Source: Gemmatimonadota bacterium (lineage in GTDB: Bacteria; Gemmatimonadota; Gemmatimonadetes; Gemmatimonadales; GWC2-71-9). Taken from it: DNA of 64,000 bases. Position 1 is the stretch's first letter, and the number at the start of each line of letters is the position of its first letter. This document shows positions 26,404-35,538 of this stretch, piece after piece. A program made the translations under genes and the position numbers. The stretch is taken from contig QHTT01000067.1 of NCBI GenBank assembly GCA_003220935.1, positions 1 to 64,000 on the forward strand, read 5' to 3'. The notes under the pieces were generated by a model. That model was not told where the DNA came from, ran no database searches, and was given only the letters and a program-made list of their open reading frames with translations.

Positions 26404-27359
26404 AGGCGGCGACGGACCGTCGGACGGTCGGACGGTCGGACAGACGGGTGTTCCGGGAGCCAGCACTGTGGACTCTGGTCGGCAATACGCCGCTCATTCC
26501 CGTCCGACTGTCCGACGGTCCGACCGTCCAACTCAAGTGCGAGTGGCTCAACCCCGGCGGCTCGGTGAAGGACCGCGCCGCCCTGTTCATCTTGCGAGAC
26601 GGGATCGCCCGGGGCGAGCTGCCGGGTAAGCGGCTGCTCGACGCGTCGAGCGGCAATACGGCGATCGCGTACGCCATGCTGGGCGCCGCCGCGGGGATCG
26701 GCGTCACGGTCTGCGTGCCCCGGAACGCGAGCGCGGAGCGTCAGGCCCTGCTCGGCGCCTACGGCGCGGAGGTGATCTTCACCGATCCGCTCGAAGGCTC
26801 CGACGGCGCGATTCGGGAAGCGCGCCGGCTCGCGGCGGAGCGATCCGATGACTTCTGGTACGCCGACCAATACAACCACCCCGCGAACCCTCGTGCCCAC
26901 TATCTCACGACCGCCGCAGAGATCTGGCGCCAGACGGCCGGTCGGGTCACGCATTTCGTTGCCGGCCTGGGTACGACCGGCACGCTCGTGGGAACCGGCA
27001 CGCGTTTGAAGGAATTGGGTCCTCGGATCGAGCTCGTAGCGGTGCAACCGGATGGCCCATTCCATGGGCTCGAAGGTTTGAAGCACCTCGAGACGGCCAT
27101 TGTGCCGGGGATCTACGATCCGAGACTGCCCGACCGGACGGAGTTCGTCGCGACGGAGGAGGCGGACGGAATGGTGCGCCGTATGGCGCGCGAGGCCGGC
27201 CTCTTCCTGGGTTGGTCCACGGGGGCTGCGCTCGTAGCCGCAGAGCGCCTCCTGACCGCCCGACCGCCTGATCGCCCAACCGTCGTCGTGGTCATCGCTC
27301 CCGATTCGGGGTACCGCTATCTGAGCGAGCGGCAGCGTCTGGCGGGAGACGCCGCATGA
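26400..27359 (+). CDS. cysM: Cysteine synthase family protein (CysM-like)
   Basis: LVGNTPLIPVRL, NPGGSVKDRAALF, DASSGNTAIAYAMLGAA. Confidence 0.9.
   Translation: MKAATDRRTVGRSDRRVFREPALWTLVGNTPLIPVRLSDGPTVQLKCEWLNPGGSVKDRAALFILRDGIARGELPGKRLLDASSGNTAIAYAMLGAAAGIGVTVCVPRNASAERQALLGAYGAEVIFTDPLEGSDGAIREARRLAAERSDDFWYADQYNHPANPRAHYLTTAAEIWRQTAGRVTHFVAGLGTTGTLVGTGTRLKELGPRIELVAVQPDGPFHGLEGLKHLETAIVPGIYDPRLPDRTEFVATEEADGMVRRMAREAGLFLGWSTGAALVAAERLLTARPPDRPTVVVVIAPDSGYRYLSERQRLAGDAA
26411..26529. repeat. Inverted repeat of 8-mer (cggacggt) units inside the 5' end of cysM
   Basis: Left gacggaccgtcggacggtcggacggtcggacagacggg (26411-26448), right cccgtccgactgtccgacggtccgaccgtcc (26499-26529). Confidence 0.65.
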
Positions 27360-27799
27360 CGCTCGTCCTCGAGCCGCGGCACGCGACGGCGATCCGACGC
27401 CACGGCGAGGCCGATTACCCGGCCGAGGCGTGTGGGCTGATCGGCGGCACGGTGGACGGCGCGCGCAAGAGAGCGATGGCGCTGGTGCCGCTCGTGAATC
27501 AGCGGACGGACGCGGCGCGGAATCGCTATCTCATCGATCCCGTGTCCTTCCGCCGGGCGCAGGAGCGGCTCGACCGCGACGGGCTCGACGTGATCGGTGT
27601 GTATCATTCACACCCCGACCACCCGGCGGTGCCCTCCACGTTCGACCGGGAGCACGCGTGGCCGTGGCTCTCGTACGTGATCGTGGGAGTGACCCGCGGG
27701 AACGCGGCGGAAATGAAGAGCTGGACGCTGTCGGACGACCGCGCGGCGTTCGACGAAGAGTCCATAACCATAGAGGAGCGGAAGGTCGTATGGCAGTGA
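27356..27799 (+). CDS. mec: JAB1/MPN+ (JAMM) metallopeptidase, Mec-like
   Basis: EACGLIGG, HSHPDHPAVPSTFDREHAWPWLSYVIV (JAMM HxH...D pattern); between cysM and cysO-like genes. Confidence 0.85.
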   Translation: MTLVLEPRHATAIRRHGEADYPAEACGLIGGTVDGARKRAMALVPLVNQRTDAARNRYLIDPVSFRRAQERLDRDGLDVIGVYHSHPDHPAVPSTFDREHAWPWLSYVIVGVTRGNAAEMKSWTLSDDRAAFDEESITIEERKVVWQ

Positions 27800-29253
27800 C
27801 CGTCTTGATTCCCACACCGCTACGCCCCTACGTGGGCGGTCGCGACGCTGTCCAGGTGGAGGCCGCCAGCATCGGCGAGCTCTTGCACCGGCTGTCCGGC
27901 GAGCACATCGCACTGCGTAAGCACCTGTTTGCCGACGACGGGCGGTTGCGCAGCTTTGTCAACGTCTACGTAAACGACCGGGATATCCGCCAGCTCTCCG
28001 CTCAGGAGACGCCGGTGCGGTCGGGCGACACCGTTTCGATCATCCCGAGCATCGCCGGAGGCACGGGGGGCACGGCAGCGACGGAGGTGCGTGCAGGGAT
28101 GCAGCATGCGGCGCCCTTACCCAGCCTGTCGCACGAGGAGATTCTGCGGTATTCGCGCCACCTGATCCTTCCCGATGTTGGGCTAGAGGGCCAGAAGCGG
28201 CTCAAAGCCGCGCGTGTGCTGCTCGTTGGCGCGGGCGGGCTCGGCTCTCCGGCCGCGCTGTATCTGGCGGCCGCCGGCGTGGGGACGATCGGCCTGGTCG
28301 ACTTCGATGTCGTGGACAAGACGAACCTGCAGCGGCAGATCATCCACGGCACGGCCACGGTGGGAAGACCCAAGCTCGAATCGGCGACCGAGCGCATCCA
28401 TGACCTGAACCCCAACGTCCGAGTCGAGGCCTTCGAGACGCGCCTCACATCGGAGAACGCGCTCGACATCATCCGCGATTTCGACATCGTGGCGGACGGC
28501 ACCGACAACTTCCCGACCCGCTACCTCGTGAACGACGCCTGCGTACTGCTCGGCAAGCCGAACGTGTACGGCTCGATCTTCCGATTCGAGGGACAGGCGT
28601 CGGTGTTCTACGCCAAAGCAGGCCCGTGCTACCGTTGCCTGTACGCCGAGCCGCCACCCCCGGGACTCGTGCCCTCGTGCGCCGAGGGCGGTGTGTTGGG
28701 CGTGCTTCCCGGGATCATCGGGTCGATTCAGGCGATGGAGACGATCAAGCTGATTCTCGGCGCGGGCGAGCCGCTCATCGGACGCTTGGTGCTGTTCGAC
28801 GCGTTGAAGCTGCAGTTCCGGGAGCTCAAGCTCGAGAAGGATCCCGACTGCCCGGTGTGCGGCAGCCATCCCAGCGTCACCGAGCTGATCGACTACGAAG
28901 CGTTCTGTGGGATCGGTGCCGAGCCGTCCTATGACGGAGCGGAGATCACCGCGCAGGAGCTCAAGACGGAGTGGGAACGAAACCCGGACCTCCTCGTCGT
29001 CGACGTGCGCGAGCCGCACGAGTACGAGATCGCGCACATCGACGGCGCGGTGCTCATTCCGTTGGGCGAGCTACCGGACCGTCTGGGAGAGGTGGATGGT
29101 CACCGTGAAGTCGTGACGCACTGCCACCACGGTGCGCGCTCGCTCAAGGCGCTCGAGATCCTGAAGGCGGCGGGCTTTTCGAAAGTGCGCAGCCTGCGCG
29201 GCGGCATCGATGCGTGGGCGGTGAACGTGGATCCGTCGCTGCCGCGGTACTGA
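27790..29253 (+). CDS. moeZ: CysO/MoaD-type sulfur carrier fused to MoeB/ThiF adenylyltransferase and C-terminal rhodanese domain
   Basis: MAVTVLIPTPLRPYVGGRDAVQVEA...VNVYVNDRDIR...VSIIPSIAGGTGGTAATEVRAGMQHAAPLPSLSHEEILRYSRHLILPDVGLEGQKRL...; VDVREPHEYEIAHIDGA. Confidence 0.88.
   Translation: MAVTVLIPTPLRPYVGGRDAVQVEAASIGELLHRLSGEHIALRKHLFADDGRLRSFVNVYVNDRDIRQLSAQETPVRSGDTVSIIPSIAGGTGGTAATEVRAGMQHAAPLPSLSHEEILRYSRHLILPDVGLEGQKRLKAARVLLVGAGGLGSPAALYLAAAGVGTIGLVDFDVVDKTNLQRQIIHGTATVGRPKLESATERIHDLNPNVRVEAFETRLTSENALDIIRDFDIVADGTDNFPTRYLVNDACVLLGKPNVYGSIFRFEGQASVFYAKAGPCYRCLYAEPPPPGLVPSCAEGGVLGVLPGIIGSIQAMETIKLILGAGEPLIGRLVLFDALKLQFRELKLEKDPDCPVCGSHPSVTELIDYEAFCGIGAEPSYDGAEITAQELKTEWERNPDLLVVDVREPHEYEIAHIDGAVLIPLGELPDRLGEVDGHREVVTHCHHGARSLKALEILKAAGFSKVRSLRGGIDAWAVNVDPSLPRY
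28093..28120. repeat. Degenerate copy of the 28-bp palindrome inside the CysO-MoeB linker
   Basis: gcagggatgcagcatgcggcgcccttac versus gtaggggcgcagcatgctgcgcccctac, 23/28 identical. Confidence 0.65.
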
Positions 29254-29279
29254 TCGAATCGGAGATGGTGCGACACACT

Positions 29280-29307
29280 GTAGGGGCGCAGCATGCTGCG
29301 CCCCTAC
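29280..29307. repeat. Perfect 28-bp palindromic repeat
   Basis: GTAGGGGCGCAGCATGCTGCGCCCCTAC is its own reverse complement. Confidence 0.9.
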
Positions 29308-29319
29308 GTCGCATTCGGC

Positions 29320-29404
<85 letters not shown>

Positions 29405-29425
29405 TCGGAGGCGCGGGGAACGGCG

Positions 29426-29455
29426 AATATAGGCCGCGGTATAACCTCAAGTCAA
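29426..29455 (-). promoter_or_regulatory. Sigma70-like promoter for tRNA-Leu
   Basis: Minus strand TTGACT-N18-TATATT, about 22 nt upstream of the tRNA 5' end. Confidence 0.6.
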
Positions 29456-29463
29456 CTCTTGGC

Positions 29464-29492
29464 TTGACCGCTCTCAGCCCGGTTTCTATCTT
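29464..29492 (+). promoter_or_regulatory. Sigma70-like promoter for smpB
   Basis: TTGACC-N17-TATCTT just upstream of the smpB start (29504). Confidence 0.55.
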
Positions 29493-29503
29493 GCCCATGC
29501 CCG

Positions 29504-29959
29504 GTGGACAAGCTCGCCATCGCCCGCAACCCGCGGGCGCGACATGACTACCATCTCCTTGAGACGTGGGAGGCCGGCCTCGTGCTTACGGGGACGGAGG
29601 TCAAGTCATTGCGGGCTGGCAAGGCGAGCCTCGGTGAGGCCTACGCGCACGTGAAGCGCGGTGAAGTGTGGCTCGAGGGCCTGACGATCGCAGCCTACTT
29701 GCCGGGGAGCTACAACAACCCCCCTCCGGCCCGCTCGCGCAAGCTGCTCCTCCACGCACACGAGATCCGCAAGCTGATCGGTGGCACGAGCCGCAAGGGC
29801 CTCACCATCGTCCCGCTCGAGCTGTACTTCAAGGACGGCGTCGCCAAGGTCGCGATCGCGCTCGCTAAAGCGAAGAAGCTGCACGACAAGCGCGAGGACT
29901 TGAAGCGCAGGGCCGAAGAGCGGGAGCTCGCCCGCGATATGCGGGCGCGACGCGGATGA
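29504..29959 (+). CDS. smpB: SsrA-binding protein
   Basis: ARHDYHLLETWEAGLVLTGTEVKSLRAGKASLGEAYAHV. Confidence 0.95.
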   Translation: MDKLAIARNPRARHDYHLLETWEAGLVLTGTEVKSLRAGKASLGEAYAHVKRGEVWLEGLTIAAYLPGSYNNPPPARSRKLLLHAHEIRKLIGGTSRKGLTIVPLELYFKDGVAKVAIALAKAKKLHDKREDLKRRAEERELARDMRARRG

Positions 29960-31197
29960 TCCCGCTCGCTTGCTTCCTTCTGATGATCACGCAACCGCCG
30001 ACGGTCGTGATCGCCACGCCGCGCGGCGAGACGATCGTTCCGCTCACGCTGGAGCGTGGCAGCGCGGCCGTAGCGGCGCCGCTGCTCAGCGGACCGCTCG
30101 GCCTCACGGTGGCGCTGGAGGGGTCGCGCGCGACCGTGATCCTCGCCGGTGCGACGTTCGTCTTTCAGCTCGGCGCGCCGTTCGTGCGCGCGGGCGGCGT
30201 GGTTTACGGACTCGTGGGAGAGCCCTATCTGACCCGCGACACGCTGTTCCTGCCGCTGCATTGGCTCGCCGACTGCGTGCCGCGGGCGCTCGGGGCGCGC
30301 TATCACTGGAATCCGACGGCTAGCCGATTCGAGGAGCTTCCCGTCGCGGGAGCCGTCGCCGCGGCGCCCCCCTCCGCCGCACCCGCTCCGTCCCCCGTCG
30401 CTCCCGTCGCCCCCGCGCCCCCGCCAGCCGGTCGCCCCGCCGCGGTGCCCCATCCGCTCACCGGTCTGCGCCACCACCATGCGGTCGTGATCGATCCCGG
30501 CCACGGCGGTGCGGACCCGGGGAATCCGGGCCGGTACTTCTCCGGGGGACTGGTTGAGAAGGACATCACGCTCGCGGTCGCGCGGCTGTTGCGCGCGGAG
30601 CTGGCGCGGCGAGGCATCCCCGCCACCCTCACCCGCACGATCGACACGCTGATCGATCTCGCGGACCGGGGAGCCCTGTGTCGTGCGGACTGCGACCTCT
30701 TCGTCAGCGTCCATGTGAACGCCATGCCGGATGGGAGAAACATCGAGCGGACCAGCGGCGTGGAGACCTACTTCCTGTCCGATGCGAAGACCGAGGACCA
30801 GGAGCGCGTCGCCAAAATGGAGAACGACGCACTCCGGTTCGAGACGGCTCCCGCGGGTGGCTCGCGCGGCCCGGTGGACTTCATCTTGAAAGACCTCCAG
30901 CTCAACGAGTACCTGCGCGAGTCCGCGCGGCTGGCGGAGCTGGTGCAGGACAAGGTCGTCGCCGTACATCCGGGCGGAGGCCGCGGGGTGCAGCAGGCGG
31001 GCTTCATGGTGCTGACCACGGCGCGGCGCCCGGCTATCCTCGTCGAGGCCGGGTTCGCGACCAACCGCATCGATGGCGCGTTTCTCGCATCCAGTCTCGG
31101 ACAGCACAAGATCGCCTCCGCGATCGCCGACGGTATCGTCGCGTATCTGCTCGAGTTCGAGCGCAAACTCGTCGCGGCACCGGCAGGCGGGACGTGA
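29956..31197 (+). CDS. N-acetylmuramoyl-L-alanine amidase (Amidase_3)
   Basis: VVIDPGHGGADPGNPG, FVSVHVNA, ILVEAGFATN. Confidence 0.9.
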   Translation: MIPLACFLLMITQPPTVVIATPRGETIVPLTLERGSAAVAAPLLSGPLGLTVALEGSRATVILAGATFVFQLGAPFVRAGGVVYGLVGEPYLTRDTLFLPLHWLADCVPRALGARYHWNPTASRFEELPVAGAVAAAPPSAAPAPSPVAPVAPAPPPAGRPAAVPHPLTGLRHHHAVVIDPGHGGADPGNPGRYFSGGLVEKDITLAVARLLRAELARRGIPATLTRTIDTLIDLADRGALCRADCDLFVSVHVNAMPDGRNIERTSGVETYFLSDAKTEDQERVAKMENDALRFETAPAGGSRGPVDFILKDLQLNEYLRESARLAELVQDKVVAVHPGGGRGVQQAGFMVLTTARRPAILVEAGFATNRIDGAFLASSLGQHKIASAIADGIVAYLLEFERKLVAAPAGGT

Positions 31198-32627
31198 GCC
31201 GCGCGCTGATCCTGCTCCTGGCGCTGAGCCCTGGCGCGGGATGCGTCTATTACAACGCGATGTGGAGCGCGGAACAGCTCGCGAAGCACGCGCGCCAGGC
31301 GGAGGAGCGGGGTGGCTCACTCGACGCGCGCTCCTATTGGGCAAAGGCAGCGCTGAAGGCCGAATCCGTCGTGGCGCGACACCCGCGCAGCCGCTGGGCC
31401 GAGCCGGCGCTGGTGCTGCAGGGGGAGGGGCTCGCCAAGAGCGGCGCATGCGACCGCGCCACCTCACCGCTCGAGACGGCCTTACGCGCGGCCCGGTCGG
31501 AGGCGCTGCGCGAGCGCGCCGCGCTCGCGCTGGCCGAGTGCGCCCTGGCGGCGAACGCGCCAGGCGCGGCCGCCCCCCACCTGGTGGAGGTGACGAGATC
31601 GCGCGACGCCGGGCGGCGCTCCCAGGCTGCGCTGCTCGCGGGTCGCGCCGCCGAGCTCGCTGGCGACGCTGCTGCCGCGGCGCAGTGGTACGGCCGGTCG
31701 ACGGCGGCTGCAGCGGCGCCGGCGCGGGCGCGCGTCCTGCTGGCGGCGGGACGCGTGCCGGAGGCGGTGGACACGGCCACTCGGACGCTGGACGCGCTGC
31801 TCGTGCGAGCCCGGGTGCCCCTCGGTGCGCGCGGCCGACTGCTGCTCGCCGATGGCGACCGCCTGTCCGCCGCCGGGCGGGCCCCGGCGGCGGAGGCACG
31901 CTACGCCCAGGTCGTCGGCCTCGTGCCGGATTCGCTCGAGGGGCAGCAAGCTCAGGTGCGCGTGCTCCGGGCGTTGGCTGCTCAGACCGACAGCATGCCA
32001 GACCTGGTCGCGGTGCGGGCCCGGCTGGGCCGCCTCGGCCAGGGCGCTGCGGCCGGCGAGGCGCGCGCGCTCGAAGCACTGCTGCGTCGCGTGCTCGACG
32101 CCGAGGCCGGCGAGGGCAGCCAATTCCGCACGGCCGAGCTGACCCGCGACTCCCTGGGCGCACCGCGTCTGGCGGCGCGGCTATTCGTCGCCTTCACGGC
32201 CGCGCATCCCGGCTCCCTGTTCGCGCCCAAGGCGCTGGTGGCCGCCGTAGCGTTGCTTCCGGACGCCCGCGACTCGCTGGTCGCCGTGCTCGATGCGCGC
32301 TACCCCACTTCCCCGTATACGCTCGCGCTGCGCGGCGCTGCCAGCCCTGCGTTCGCGGCAGCGGAGGATTCGCTGGCGCACGCGCTCGGCGTGGAGCGAG
32401 CGGCGCTCCCGGAGCTGCTGCTGTTCGCGCGCGTCGCGCCGCCCGTACCCGGCCCGCGCGGCCCGATGCTCGATCCACCGCCTGTCGGGACGCTGGCAGC
32501 GGCGCCGCCCGCCTCCCCCGCCGTCGACGGAGCGCGCGGCGCGCCGCGCCCCTCCGGGAAGCGCGACGACGGACCGGTGCACCGGCCGCGGCCTGCCGAC
32601 CAGCCCACCCCCCGGGACTCGCTGTGA
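31194..32627 (+). CDS. TPR-like lipoprotein/tetratricopeptide protein
   Basis: LLLALSPGAGCVYYNAMWSAEQLAKHARQAEERG; Ala/Leu-rich helical repeats. Confidence 0.65.
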   Translation: MSRALILLLALSPGAGCVYYNAMWSAEQLAKHARQAEERGGSLDARSYWAKAALKAESVVARHPRSRWAEPALVLQGEGLAKSGACDRATSPLETALRAARSEALRERAALALAECALAANAPGAAAPHLVEVTRSRDAGRRSQAALLAGRAAELAGDAAAAAQWYGRSTAAAAAPARARVLLAAGRVPEAVDTATRTLDALLVRARVPLGARGRLLLADGDRLSAAGRAPAAEARYAQVVGLVPDSLEGQQAQVRVLRALAAQTDSMPDLVAVRARLGRLGQGAAAGEARALEALLRRVLDAEAGEGSQFRTAELTRDSLGAPRLAARLFVAFTAAHPGSLFAPKALVAAVALLPDARDSLVAVLDARYPTSPYTLALRGAASPAFAAAEDSLAHALGVERAALPELLLFARVAPPVPGPRGPMLDPPPVGTLAAAPPASPAVDGARGAPRPSGKRDDGPVHRPRPADQPTPRDSL

Positions 32628-33463
32628 CGGCGGTTCGGCTCTTCGGCGTCGACTTCCAAAACCCCGTCCTGCTCGCCTCCGGTACCGCCGGCTTCGGCCG
32701 GGAGGTAGAGGGTGTGATCGACCTCGATACCTTGGGAGGCATTGTCACCAAGGCCGTGACGCTGGAGCCGCGGCGCGGCCATGCCGCGCCGCGCGTGGCG
32801 GAGTTCGCGGGCGGCATGCTGAACGCGGTGGGCCTCGCGAACCCGGGGCTCGCGACCGTGCGGGAGCACGAGCTGCCGTGGCTCGCGGCCCGGCTCACGC
32901 GCGCCCGCGTGCTCGTGAACGTGGCGGGTGCGACGGTGGCGGACTACGTCGACGTGATTGCAGGGCTCACCGGTCAAGCAGTGATCGCCGCGTTCGAAAT
33001 CAATGCGTCCTGCCCCAACACGACGGCGGGTGGGCTCGAGTTCGGAGCCACACCGGAAGGGCTGCGGGAGTTGGTGCGTCGTTGCCGCGCCGCCGCGACC
33101 AAGCCGATTTCGGTCAAGCTCTCGCCGGTGCTGCCCGACATCGTGGCAATGGCGCGCATCGCGCAGGACGAGGGCGCCGATGCCGTGACCCTCGTGAACA
33201 CCATTCCCGGAATGCTCGATCGCCGGCTTGCCAACGGCTCGGGGGGCGTGAGTGGGCCCGCGTTACTGCCGATCGGCGTGCTCGCGACGCACCAGGTCGT
33301 CCACCGGCTGGGGATGCCGGTGATCGGCGTGGGCGGCATCGGGAGCGCGCAGGACGCCCGGCAGTATCTGTCCGCAGGGGCATCGCTGCTTGCCATCGGC
33401 ACCGCAGCCCTGGCCGACCCGCGTGTGCCCGGGCGCGTGGCGCGGGAGCTCGCCGGTGGCTGA
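32624..33463 (+). CDS. pyrD: Dihydroorotate dehydrogenase (class 1B-like)
   Basis: FGVDFQNPVLLASGTAGFG, NASCPNTTAGG, VGGIGSAQDARQYLSAGAS. Confidence 0.9.
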   Translation: MTAVRLFGVDFQNPVLLASGTAGFGREVEGVIDLDTLGGIVTKAVTLEPRRGHAAPRVAEFAGGMLNAVGLANPGLATVREHELPWLAARLTRARVLVNVAGATVADYVDVIAGLTGQAVIAAFEINASCPNTTAGGLEFGATPEGLRELVRRCRAAATKPISVKLSPVLPDIVAMARIAQDEGADAVTLVNTIPGMLDRRLANGSGGVSGPALLPIGVLATHQVVHRLGMPVIGVGGIGSAQDARQYLSAGASLLAIGTAALADPRVPGRVARELAGG

Positions 33464-34130
33464 GCTCGTGGTTGCCTTCGACACGGCGAGCGGCTGCGAA
33501 GCACTCGCCCTCGCCGAACGGCTTCCCGCCCTCAAGTGGGCGAAGCTCGGGTCGCTGCTCTACGTCCGTGAGGGCCCGGCGGTGGTGCAGGAGTTCCGGG
33601 CGCGCGGCGTGCAGGTCTTCTTAGACCTCAAGTGGCACGATATCCCGAGCGTGGTTGCCGGTGCCGTGACAGCGGCGCGCGACCTGGGCGTGGCGATGGC
33701 GACGGTGCACTGTCTCGGCGGATCCGCAATGCTCGCCGCCGCCGTGCAGGCCGCGGGCGAGCTGGCGCTCGTGGGCGTCACGGTCCTGACTTCGCACGAC
33801 GCGGCGGGCTTCGAGCAGGTCGTGGGCCGGGGCGTCCCCGACTTGGGGTTGGAAACGGAGCGCCTCGCCCGGTTGGCGCTGCACGCCGGTCTGCGCGGGG
33901 TCGTGGCCTCGGGGCGCGAGTTGGCCCTGCTGCGCGCGGCGCTCGGCCCCGATCCCTGGATCGTCGTCCCGGGCGTGCGCAGCCCCGGGGACGCTCCTCG
34001 CGACCAGGCTCGGACCGTCGCGCCGGACGACGCCGTGCGCTGTGGTGCGACCCACCTCGTGGTCGGCCGGCCGATCACCATGGCCAAGGACCCGGCCGGG
34101 GTGTACCAGCGGTTCATGGAGATCGTATGA
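33456..34130 (+). CDS. pyrF: Orotidine 5'-phosphate decarboxylase
   Basis: VAFDT...FLDLKWHDIPSVV...TVLTSHD...VPGVRSPGD...LVVGRPIT. Confidence 0.92.
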   Translation: MAELVVAFDTASGCEALALAERLPALKWAKLGSLLYVREGPAVVQEFRARGVQVFLDLKWHDIPSVVAGAVTAARDLGVAMATVHCLGGSAMLAAAVQAAGELALVGVTVLTSHDAAGFEQVVGRGVPDLGLETERLARLALHAGLRGVVASGRELALLRAALGPDPWIVVPGVRSPGDAPRDQARTVAPDDAVRCGATHLVVGRPITMAKDPAGVYQRFMEIV

Positions 34131-34555
34131 GGCGGTGGCTCGCCGGCGTCGCGTTGGTCTTGAGCCCGGCCCTCACGTGCGGTACTCGGCTCGCCGCGCA
34201 GGCGTCGCTCGCGGCTGCGACCGAGCAGGCGCGCAGCGCGTGGCTCGCCCACGATCCCCAAGGCCTTGTCGGGCAAAGTGGTAGCATCGCGCTCCAGATT
34301 CCGGGCGCCGATCCGTCGTCGCCACTCGATCGGGCCCAGGCCGCGGAGCTGCTGCGCCGACACTGGCGCACAGCCGTGGAGCGATCGTTGACCGTGCGGG
34401 GCGTGCACGAGTTGGAGTCGGGGAAAGGGTACGCGGAGCTGGAGCGGTGCTACGTCGTGGCGGGGACGTCCGACGAGCGGCAGGAAACGATCTTCTTGGG
34501 GTTCCGGAAGGTAGGGGCGTCCTGGTGGCTGACGGAGCTGCGGAGTGCACCCTAA
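34127..34555 (+). CDS. Hypothetical secreted protein
   Basis: Signal-peptide-like start [25 protein letters not shown]. Confidence 0.6.
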   Translation: MRRWLAGVALVLSPALTCGTRLAAQASLAAATEQARSAWLAHDPQGLVGQSGSIALQIPGADPSSPLDRAQAAELLRRHWRTAVERSLTVRGVHELESGKGYAELERCYVVAGTSDERQETIFLGFRKVGASWWLTELRSAP

Positions 34556-34564
34556 TTAGGCCCC

Positions 34565-34593
34565 TTGCGGGAACTTACGAGGTCGTCTATAGT
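34565..34593 (+). promoter_or_regulatory. Promoter candidate for the rpmJ-rpsM-rpoA operon
   Basis: TTGCGG-N17-TATAGT. Confidence 0.45.
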
Positions 34594-34632
34594 TCGAGAT
34601 TCAATTGGATTTTTTTCCCGGAGCCGACCCCG

Positions 34633-34749
34633 TTGAAGGTTCGCACCAGCGTTAGACCGATCTGCGAGCACTGCAAGGTGATCAAGCGGCGAGGCGTCAT
34701 CCGCGTCATCTGCAAGCGCAGCCCCAAGCACAAGCAGCGGCAGGGGTAG
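34633..34749 (+). CDS. rpmJ: 50S ribosomal protein L36
   Basis: [38 protein letters not shown], TTG start. Confidence 0.92.
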   Translation: MKVRTSVRPICEHCKVIKRRGVIRVICKRSPKHKQRQG

Positions 34750-34752
34750 GGA

Positions 34753-35136
34753 ATGGCACGTATTGCGGGCGTGGATCTGCCGCGCGACAAGAAAATCCAG
34801 TACGCCCTTCCGTATATCTTCGGCATCGGACCCTCGAACGCGAAGAAGATTCTCGCCGAGACGGGGGTCAGTCCTGACGCGCGAGTGCGCGACCTGCGCG
34901 ACGCCGAGGTGGCACGCCTGCGGCAGGTGATCGAGCGGGACTACAAGGTCGAGGGCGCGCTGCGCACCGAGGTGGCGATGAACATCAAGCGACTGATGGA
35001 CATCGGGACGTACCGCGGGTCGCGGCACCGCAAGGGACTGCCGGTGCGCGGCCAGCGCACCCACACCAACGCGCGCACCAAGAAGGGGCCGCGGCGCGCC
35101 ATTGCGGGCAAGAAAAAGCCCGTGCTCAAAAAGTAA
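34753..35136 (+). CDS. rpsM: 30S ribosomal protein S13
   Basis: [26 protein letters not shown]... Confidence 0.97.
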   Translation: MARIAGVDLPRDKKIQYALPYIFGIGPSNAKKILAETGVSPDARVRDLRDAEVARLRQVIERDYKVEGALRTEVAMNIKRLMDIGTYRGSRHRKGLPVRGQRTHTNARTKKGPRRAIAGKKKPVLKK

Positions 35137-35535
35137 ATGGCACAAGCGAAGCCGGCAGGGGGAAGCGCGAAGCGCGCCAAGAAGGTCGTCGAGGCCGAGG
35201 GCATCGCTCACGTCACGGCGACGTTCAACAACACGCTCATCACGATCACCGACATGCAGGGCAACGCCATCACGTGGGGCTCCTCCGGCAAGGCCGGGTT
35301 CCAGGGGTCCAAGAAGTCCACGCCCTTCGCGGCCACCGTGGCTGCGGAACAGGCGGCGCGCGAGGCGCTCAACCTAGGGGTGCGCCGGGTGCACGTCCGG
35401 GTCCAGGGGCCGGGCTCGGGCCGCGAGTCGGCGATCCAGGCACTCGCGACCGCGGGCCTGCAGATCCGGTCGATTCGCGACGTCACGCCGATTCCGCACA
35501 ACGGCTGCCGGCCGCCCAAGAAGCGGCGCGTCTGA
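35137..35535 (+). CDS. rpsK: 30S ribosomal protein S11
   Basis: [39 protein letters not shown]. Confidence 0.97.
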   Translation: MAQAKPAGGSAKRAKKVVEAEGIAHVTATFNNTLITITDMQGNAITWGSSGKAGFQGSKKSTPFAATVAAEQAAREALNLGVRRVHVRVQGPGSGRESAIQALATAGLQIRSIRDVTPIPHNGCRPPKKRRV

Positions 35536-35538
35536 CCG

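Noticed and set aside
29710-32163. 817-aa minus-strand ORF antisense to smpB, amidase and the TPR gene
   Set aside because: Composition-driven open frame in high-GC DNA; low-complexity Arg/Pro/Ala sequence with no recognisable domain, while the plus strand has clear conserved proteins
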